Source of the DNA: Knoellia koreensis
GTDB lineage: Bacteria; Actinomycetota; Actinomycetes; Actinomycetales; Dermatophilaceae
DNA length: 64,000 nucleotides
Assembly: GCF_013041615.1 (NCBI RefSeq)
Contig: NZ_JABEPQ010000002.1
Location: 868,001-932,000, forward strand
Direction of reading: 5' to 3'
Positions 60,843 to 64,000 of the stretch are shown here, in pieces. A program made the position numbers and the translations under genes. Numbering within the stretch: the stretch's first letter is position 1; every line of letters begins with the position of its first letter. Under the pieces are notes generated by a model that had not been told where the DNA came from, did no database searches, and saw only the letters and a program-made list of their open reading frames with translations.

Positions 60843-61533
60843 GGGCGTCCTCCTCGTGTTGCTGTGCTGGTTGGGGTTGGCGTGGTTCGACGACGGCCAG
60901 CGCCAGGCTGGCGAGCACCAGACCTGCTGCCTGGGCCGCGACGAACGGGACCACCGAGGCGGGGGCGATGCCCGCGAACGAGTCGCTCAGGGCGCGACCG
61001 ACGGTCAGTGCCGGGTTGGCGAACGACGTGGAGGAGGTGAAGAAGTAGGCACCGCCGATCCAGGCCGGCACGAGCACGGCGGCCCGGCCGGTCCAGCCGG
61101 GCCGTGACACCGCGGCCACGACGACCACCAGACCGGCCGTCGCCACGACCTCGCCGAGCGCGGTACCCAGACCCGCCCGGTCACGCGTCGCCACCGACAC
61201 GGCGGGCAGCTCGAACATGAGGTTGGCGACGACGACACCGACGCACGCCCCGAGGAGCTGCACCACGGCATACGGGAAGACCTCGCGGCGCGGCAAGAGG
61301 CCGCGCACGGCAGCGAAGACCGAGACCACCGGGTTGAGGTGCGCGCCACTCACCGGCCCGAGGACCGCGACGAGGACGCCGAGCGCGGCCACCGTCGCGA
61401 GCGCGTTGACCAGCAGCTGGACGGCGACGTCGTCGGTGAGCCGCTGCGCCATGACACCCGAACCGACCACGGCGGCAGCGAGCACGCCGGTGCCGACGGC
61501 CTCTGCACCAAGACGACGGGTCAGCGACAACAC
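60832..61533 (-). CDS. MIP/aquaglyceroporin, AqpS-like arsenite channel
   Basis: A 233-residue six-helix channel. The two pore loops read GAHLNPVVS (NPV instead of NPA) and SFANPALTVGRA. Its place between an ArsI/CadI gene and arsC recalls Sinorhizobium aqpS, a channel that lets arsenite flow out after arsenate reduction, in place of the ArsB or Acr3 pump. No arsenite pump gene is nearby. GGAGG lies five bases before the GTG. It overlaps arsI by 13 bases and arsC by 11. Its transport role in arsenic resistance is inferred from context. Confidence 0.88.
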   Translation of the reverse strand: MLSLTRRLGAEAVGTGVLAAAVVGSGVMAQRLTDDVAVQLLVNALATVAALGVLVAVLGPVSGAHLNPVVSVFAAVRGLLPRREVFPYAVVQLLGACVGVVVANLMFELPAVSVATRDRAGLGTALGEVVATAGLVVVVAAVSRPGWTGRAAVLVPAWIGGAYFFTSSTSFANPALTVGRALSDSFAGIAPASVVPFVAAQAAGLVLASLALAVVEPRQPQPAQQHEEDARAV

Positions 61534-61973
61534 GCGCCCTCCGCCAGCGGCAGGGCAGACCGATCCCCCACTGCCACAGGGGAACTCGCCGGGTTGTCGT
61601 CCTTGACGACGTAGACCTCCCACGGCGCTCCGGCGGGGTCGTGCACCCACACCTTGTCCTGCAGGGCGTAGCAGCAGGTGGTGTCGCGCTCGTCGAAGGT
61701 CGCGAGCCCGGCGTCGCTGAGGCGTCCAGTGGCCGCCTCAACGGCCTCGGTGGAATCGACCTCGATACCAAGGTGGTTGAGGGCACCGGTGGTACCGGTG
61801 CCGCGCTCGTCCTCGGGCACCTCGATGAGCACGAGCTTGAGGGCCGGGTCGTCGACCGCGAAGTTGGCATAGCCCGGACGGCGCTTGTGCGGCGGGGCGC
61901 CGAGGAGGGTCGAGTAGAACGCCACGGACGACTCGAGGTCCGAGACGTTGAGCGCGAGCTGAACCCTGGCCAT
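61521..61973 (-). CDS. ArsI/CadI-family metalloenzyme
   Basis: A 150-residue VOC-fold protein of the ArsI (C-As lyase)/CadI group. Paired cysteines in RDTTCCYALQDKVWVHDP are the trivalent arsenic-binding site of ArsI. The metal ligands should be His/Gln near the N-terminus, NHLGIEVDS and PWEVYVV. The C-terminal tail ends ACCR with another cysteine pair. ArsI enzymes demethylate methylarsenite; CadI is cadmium-induced and related, and the two cannot be separated here. AAGGAG lies before the ATG. It is first in the leftward ars unit and divergent from an arsR. Confidence 0.88.
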   Translation of the reverse strand: MARVQLALNVSDLESSVAFYSTLLGAPPHKRRPGYANFAVDDPALKLVLIEVPEDERGTGTTGALNHLGIEVDSTEAVEAATGRLSDAGLATFDERDTTCCYALQDKVWVHDPAGAPWEVYVVKDDNPASSPVAVGDRSALPLAEGACCR

Positions 61974-61982
61974 GACCACTCC

Positions 61983-62045
61983 TTCATTGACTATCATCGA
62001 TGCAGCTCAGTGAAGCCACTTCATCGAAGCCTGTCAATATGGAGG
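61983..62045. promoter_or_regulatory. Divergent arsI/arsR control region
   Basis: A 76-base AT-richer gap. It contains the palindrome CATCGATG (61995-62002) and a similar TTCATCGAAG further right, plausible ArsR binding sites. TTGACT (61987-61992) and, leftward, TTGACA (62032-62037) could be -35 boxes, but matching -10 boxes are not clear. Confidence 0.45.
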
Positions 62046-62049
62046 TTCC

Positions 62050-62400
62050 ATGCCCGGCCGCGCACTGCCCCTCGCGCCCGCCACGGAGGAGGCCTGCTGC
62101 GGAAGCCTCGCCTCCGACGAGGCGATGACGACCGCGGACGCCGAGGCCACGGCATACCTCCTCAAGGCGGTGGCCGACCCGGCGCGGCTGCGCCTCCTGT
62201 CCCTCATCCGTTCCTCGAAGGACCAGGAGGCCTGCGTCTGCGACCTCACCCCGGCCGTCGGGCTCTCGCAGCCGACCGTGAGCCACCACCTCAAGGTGCT
62301 GACCGAGGCCGGGCTGCTCACCCGCGAGCGCCGCGGCACGTGGGCGTGGTTCCGGCTCGTCCCCGAGCGGCTCGACGACCTCGCCGCGATCTTCCGCTGA
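62050..62400 (+). CDS. ArsR-family metalloregulator (arsenic-type)
   Basis: A 116-residue ArsR/SmtB repressor. The winged helix includes ADPARLRLLSLI, LSQPTVSHHLKVLTEAGLL and RRGTWAWFRLV. The metal site is suggested by EACVCDL in the DNA-recognition region, the ELCVCDL-type arsenic box, and by an N-terminal CC pair (EEACCGSL) that may add a ligand. It is divergent from arsI, so it probably represses the ars unit and itself until As(III) binds. A strong GGAGG precedes the ATG. A second ArsR gene follows 20 bases downstream. Confidence 0.92.
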   Translation: MPGRALPLAPATEEACCGSLASDEAMTTADAEATAYLLKAVADPARLRLLSLIRSSKDQEACVCDLTPAVGLSQPTVSHHLKVLTEAGLLTRERRGTWAWFRLVPERLDDLAAIFR

Positions 62401-62408
62401 GCTCGGCT

Positions 62409-62432
62409 TACTATTTGCGTATGCACGCAAAT
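62409..62432 (+). promoter_or_regulatory. Leaderless promoter and operator overlapping an arsR start codon
   Basis: A -10 box TACTAT (62409-62414) lies six bases before the ATG at 62421. A perfect inverted repeat ATTTGCGT-ATGC-ACGCAAAT (62413-62432) spans that ATG, so repressor binding would cover the transcription start and the start codon together. The site is clearly suited to the ArsR encoded here. Confidence 0.75.
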
Positions 62433-62780
62433 ACGCAACCACCTGACCTGGACGAGGACTTCGTCACCGTGGCGGTCGAGGTCCTGCGCGTGCTCGCCGA
62501 CCCGACGCGGCTTCGGCTGGCCGGTGCGCTGCTCGACGAGGAGAAGTCGGTGACCCAGCTCGCCTCCGAGCTGGAGCGTCCCGTGCCGGGCATCTCCCAG
62601 CACCTTGCCAAGCTGCGCATGGCCCGCCTCGTGACGACCAGGCGGCAGGGGACCTCGGTTCTCTACCGCGTGGAGAACGGTCACGTGCGCCAGCTCGTCC
62701 TCGACACCTTGGGCCACGTGGAGCACCTGCTCGATGCGGTGCCCGCACACCACCGCGGCACCGACGGGACGGCGTCGTGA
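62421..62780 (+). CDS. ArsR-family metalloregulator (zinc/cadmium/nickel-type)
   Basis: A 119-residue ArsR/SmtB repressor distinct from its neighbour. The helix-turn-helix is LASELERPVPGISQHLAKLR and the wing RRQGTSVLYRVEN. It lacks the CVC box; the last helix has HVRQLVLDTLGHVEHLLD and the tail HH, the alpha-5-type histidine site of zinc, nickel or cobalt sensors. A palindrome covers its start codon and transcription is probably leaderless. Its stop overlaps the CDF exporter start (GTGA), so it most likely controls metal efflux through that protein. Confidence 0.92.
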   Translation: MHANTQPPDLDEDFVTVAVEVLRVLADPTRLRLAGALLDEEKSVTQLASELERPVPGISQHLAKLRMARLVTTRRQGTSVLYRVENGHVRQLVLDTLGHVEHLLDAVPAHHRGTDGTAS

Positions 62781-63802
62781 GTTGCGGCGACCACGGCCGC
62801 GCCCACGCGGCATACGACGCGCACGACCACGACCACGACCACGACAGCACCTTCGCGGGGCGGCTGCGACACCTGCTGTCCGAGCTGTTCGGCGCCCACT
62901 CCCACGACGCCACCGACCAGGTCGACGCCGCGCTGGAGGCTGACGCGCGCGGTCGACGTGCCCTCTGGATCAGCCTGGGCGTCCTCGCCGTGACGGCTGC
63001 CGCCCAGGCCGTCATCGTCGCGTTCACCGGCTCAGTGGCCCTGCTCGGTGACACCCTCCACAACGTCGCCGACGCGCTCACCGCGGTACCGCTGCTGGTC
63101 GCCTTCGCCCTGGCGCGCAAGTCGGCCAACGACCGCTACACCTACGGCTACGGGCGCGCCGAGGACCTCGCCGGCCTCTTCGTGGTGGCGATGATCGCGT
63201 TGTCGAGCATCCTCGCCGGCTACGAGGCGATCAAGCGTCTGCTCGACCCCCAGGACGTCAGCCACCTCTGGGCGGTGGCGGCGGCCGGAGTCGTCGGCTT
63301 CGCTGGCAACGAGGTGGTGGCGCGATACCGCATCAGGGTCGGCCGCCAGATCGGCTCCGCGGCCCTCGTGGCCGACGGCCTGCACGCGCGCACCGACGGC
63401 TTCACGTCGTTGGCAGTCGTCCTCGGCGCCGCTGGGGTCGCGGCCGGGCTCCCGTGGGCCGACCCGGTCATCGGGCTGCTGATCGCGATCGCCATCCTCG
63501 GCGTGCTCCGGTCTGCGGCTCGGCAGGTCGGGGCGCGACTGATGGATGCCGTCGACCCCGAGCTGGTCGGCACCGCTCGCGAGGCGCTCGGCTCGGCGCG
63601 CGGTGTCCAGGCCGTGCGAACGGTGCAGCTGCGCTGGATCGGCCACACCCTGCACGCCGAGGCCGACCTCACCGTCGCAGACGGGCTCACGATCGAGCAG
63701 GCCCACGCCATCGCCCACCACGCCGAGTCACACCTCGTCGACCGGTTGCCCAGGCTCGCCGCCGCGAACGTCCACGTCAGCCCGGTGAGCGCCCACCACT
63801 GA
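62777..63802 (+). CDS. Cation diffusion facilitator (CzcD/ZitB-like metal exporter)
   Basis: A 341-residue CDF protein. The N-terminus is His/Asp-rich (HDHDHDHD, HSHD), expected to gather metal. Six transmembrane helices follow, with the binding motifs DTLHNVADAL in helix 2 and DGLHARTDGF in helix 5 (the HXXXD sites that favour zinc, cobalt or cadmium). A cytosolic C-terminal ferredoxin-like domain ends the protein. The GTG start overlaps the arsR stop by four bases. It exports divalent cations from the cytoplasm against protons. Confidence 0.93.
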   Translation: MSCGDHGRAHAAYDAHDHDHDHDSTFAGRLRHLLSELFGAHSHDATDQVDAALEADARGRRALWISLGVLAVTAAAQAVIVAFTGSVALLGDTLHNVADALTAVPLLVAFALARKSANDRYTYGYGRAEDLAGLFVVAMIALSSILAGYEAIKRLLDPQDVSHLWAVAAAGVVGFAGNEVVARYRIRVGRQIGSAALVADGLHARTDGFTSLAVVLGAAGVAAGLPWADPVIGLLIAIAILGVLRSAARQVGARLMDAVDPELVGTAREALGSARGVQAVRTVQLRWIGHTLHAEADLTVADGLTIEQAHAIAHHAESHLVDRLPRLAAANVHVSPVSAHH

Positions 63803-63807
63803 ACCAG

Positions 63808-64000
63808 TCAGCAGTTCGCATCGAGCATCCCCTCGATCGCGGTCTTCTCGGCCGAGTCGACGGCCAGGTCCCAGAAGTACTTCACGTTGATCCACTCACG
63901 CACGTACTCGCACCGCCACGCCGTCCGCGTCGGCTGCCACTGCGCGGGGTCCTTGTCGCCCTTGCTGCGGTTGCTCGACGCCGACACCGCGATGAGCTGG
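63808..64000 (-). CDS. HNH endonuclease family protein, DUF1524 (C-terminal part)
   Basis: The leftward frame from the window edge to the TGA at 63808 encodes 63 residues: LIAVSASSNRSKGDKDPAQW, WRCEYVREWINVKYFW and a final AIEGMLDANC. This is the typical end of secreted actinobacterial GmrSD-type/DUF1524 HNH nucleases, with the asparagine of SNRSKGDKDP in the active-site region and two cysteines that could form a disulphide. The N-terminal HNH histidines lie outside the window. It is convergent with the CDF gene, whose stop is six bases away. Confidence 0.8.
   Translation of the reverse strand, partial: QLIAVSASSNRSKGDKDPAQWQPTRTAWRCEYVREWINVKYFWDLAVDSAEKTAIEGMLDANC

Overview
The window is about 70% G+C and densely packed, with many start/stop overlaps (ATGA, GTGA), frequent GTG starts and several start codons 6-7 bases behind a -10-like box (leaderless). 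Together with typical actinobacterial families (DUF3027, DUF3263, DUF2530, WXG100, a SARP/AfsR regulator, HelD-like helicase, XPB helicase, CIRCE-controlled solo groEL) this indicates a high-GC actinomycete chromosome. I would guess Micrococcales, possibly Intrasporangiaceae, but that is inference. No rRNA, tRNA, CRISPR array, transposase or phage gene was found.

Layout. 0-10 kb: a SARP regulator (5' end outside), an isolated mraY, a DrrAB-type exporter, a MarR/MFS divergent pair and an NCS2 purine permease. 10-16 kb: DUF2530, an AbiEi-like protein with a nuclease-like end bracketed by two copies of one hairpin, DUF3027 plus a cold-shock protein, an MFS carrier, a mutarotase-like enzyme and a membrane-anchored protein. 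16-23 kb: a helicase-associated protein, HMG-CoA-lyase-like enzyme, DUF4190, XPB helicase and a secreted M23 peptidase. 23-29.4 kb: a leftward ribose-type ABC sugar operon with a LacI regulator and two LacI-type operators. 29.6-33.7 kb: response regulator, kinase and HtrA-like protease, an MprAB-PepD-like envelope stress unit. 34-44 kb: HelD-like helicase, HD hydrolase, Nudix pair, WXG100, an FtsX/LolD-type ABC system and a PhoD phosphatase. 44-47 kb: a four-gene cassette (DUF6069, methyltransferase, NarL-type two-component system) bracketed by direct repeats. 47-54 kb: groEL with two CIRCE sites and small metabolic genes. 54-60 kb: a secreted Ig-like repeat protein, DUF3263, PLP decarboxylase, HAD phosphatase, DUF389. 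60.4-63.8 kb: an arsenic/metal island (arsC, aquaglyceroporin, ArsI/CadI, two ArsR, CDF exporter), then the end of an HNH/DUF1524 nuclease.

The most unusual signal is not a gene. The octamer GTATGCCG/CGGCATAC occurs about 70 times by eye on both strands, against roughly 2 expected from base composition. It occurs inside genes in several reading frames, and between genes as inverted pairs forming hairpins at gene ends. That is the architecture of Neisseria and Haemophilus DNA uptake sequences. On top of this are four families of 60-75 base palindromic elements (called E1-E4 here). E2 brackets the AbiEi/nuclease-like gene and E3 brackets the DUF6069-methyltransferase-two-component cassette.
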